From Salipiger marinus (lineage in GTDB: Bacteria > Pseudomonadota > Alphaproteobacteria > Rhodobacterales > Rhodobacteraceae), in contig NZ_FNEJ01000019.1 of the NCBI RefSeq assembly GCF_900100085.1, forward strand, positions 43,156 through 107,155: a DNA stretch of 64,000 nucleotides, in the 5' to 3' direction. Under the pieces are notes generated by a model. It ran no database searches. It was not told the origin of the DNA and saw only the letters and a program-made list of their open reading frames with translations. Of the stretch, positions 63,999 to 64,000 are shown piece by piece. The position numbers were made by a program, and so were the translations under genes. How positions within the stretch are numbered: position 1 is the stretch's first letter; the number at the start of each line of letters is the position of its first letter.

Positions 63999-64000
63999 CC

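Overview
The window is GC-rich, gene-dense chromosomal DNA that most resembles a member of the Rhodobacteraceae (Alphaproteobacteria). The evidence is protein-level recall, not a search: a 5-aminolevulinate synthase (C4 pathway) very close to Rhodobacter HemA, a cysteine-poor IscR leading a suf operon under an alphaproteobacterial-type iron box, a single-protein RodZ-like/ispG neighbourhood, and a class II dihydroorotase. No plasmid, phage-body or CRISPR genes are seen. The only mobile-element gene is an integrase fragment at the right edge.

Layout. 1-2 kb: a truncated unknown gene, a DUF2934 protein and a glycosyltransferase-like protein. 2-11 kb: fabF-mltG, cysS with a possible Cys-codon leader peptide, cimA with an overlapping squalene/phytoene-synthase-like gene, an MFS transporter, and a DNA glycosylase overlapping a carboxylesterase. 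11-19 kb: HNH endonuclease, an M23 peptidase-bactofilin pair, DUF455-peroxiredoxin, a large AsmA/YhdP-like protein and queA. 20-29 kb: MFS, DUF924, lpd, a DEAD-box helicase, an Hsp70-like protein, a divergent VOC/LysR pair, an HD hydrolase and an alpha/beta hydrolase. 30-38.5 kb: the iron-sulfur operon iscR, cysteine desulfurase, sufB, a small membrane protein, a methyltransferase-like gene, sufC, sufD, two YIP1-like membrane proteins and sufS, closed by a strong bidirectional terminator. 38.6-46 kb: dnaB, pyrE, pyrC, a cytochrome b561-YceI fusion, then fabD-fabG-acpP. 46-50 kb: a tandem repeat array, a sulfotransferase-like and a glycosyltransferase gene, a membrane protein and an M20 peptidase. 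50-63.5 kb: hemA with an FNR box, rodZ-like, ispG, a histidine kinase, a DsbA-like protein, an M48 protease, an aminotransferase, an amidase and PBP1A. 63.6-64 kb: tRNA-Arg(CCG) with a tyrosine-recombinase gene converging on it, the probable left end of an integrated element that continues outside the window.

How the parts work together. Envelope construction recurs: fatty-acid synthesis (fabF, fabD, fabG, acpP), peptidoglycan synthesis and turnover (mltG, M23, amidase, PBP1A), shape (bactofilin, RodZ-like) and outer-membrane or periplasm quality control (AsmA-like, M48, DsbA). Iron and redox form a second theme: the suf operon repressed by an IscR-type box, hemA under FNR control, and [4Fe-4S] IspG as a client.

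The most unusual signals are non-coding. (1) A family of nine dispersed elements, each with two hairpins and a GGGATATTT core; their variable stems differ in sequence but stay self-complementary, and their tails usually abut a start or stop codon. In two places the head of the element has expanded into tandem repeats. (2) A second IscR-like palindrome inside the cysteine desulfurase gene, written in rare codons. (3) A 14-codon reading frame with tandem Cys codons upstream of cysS.
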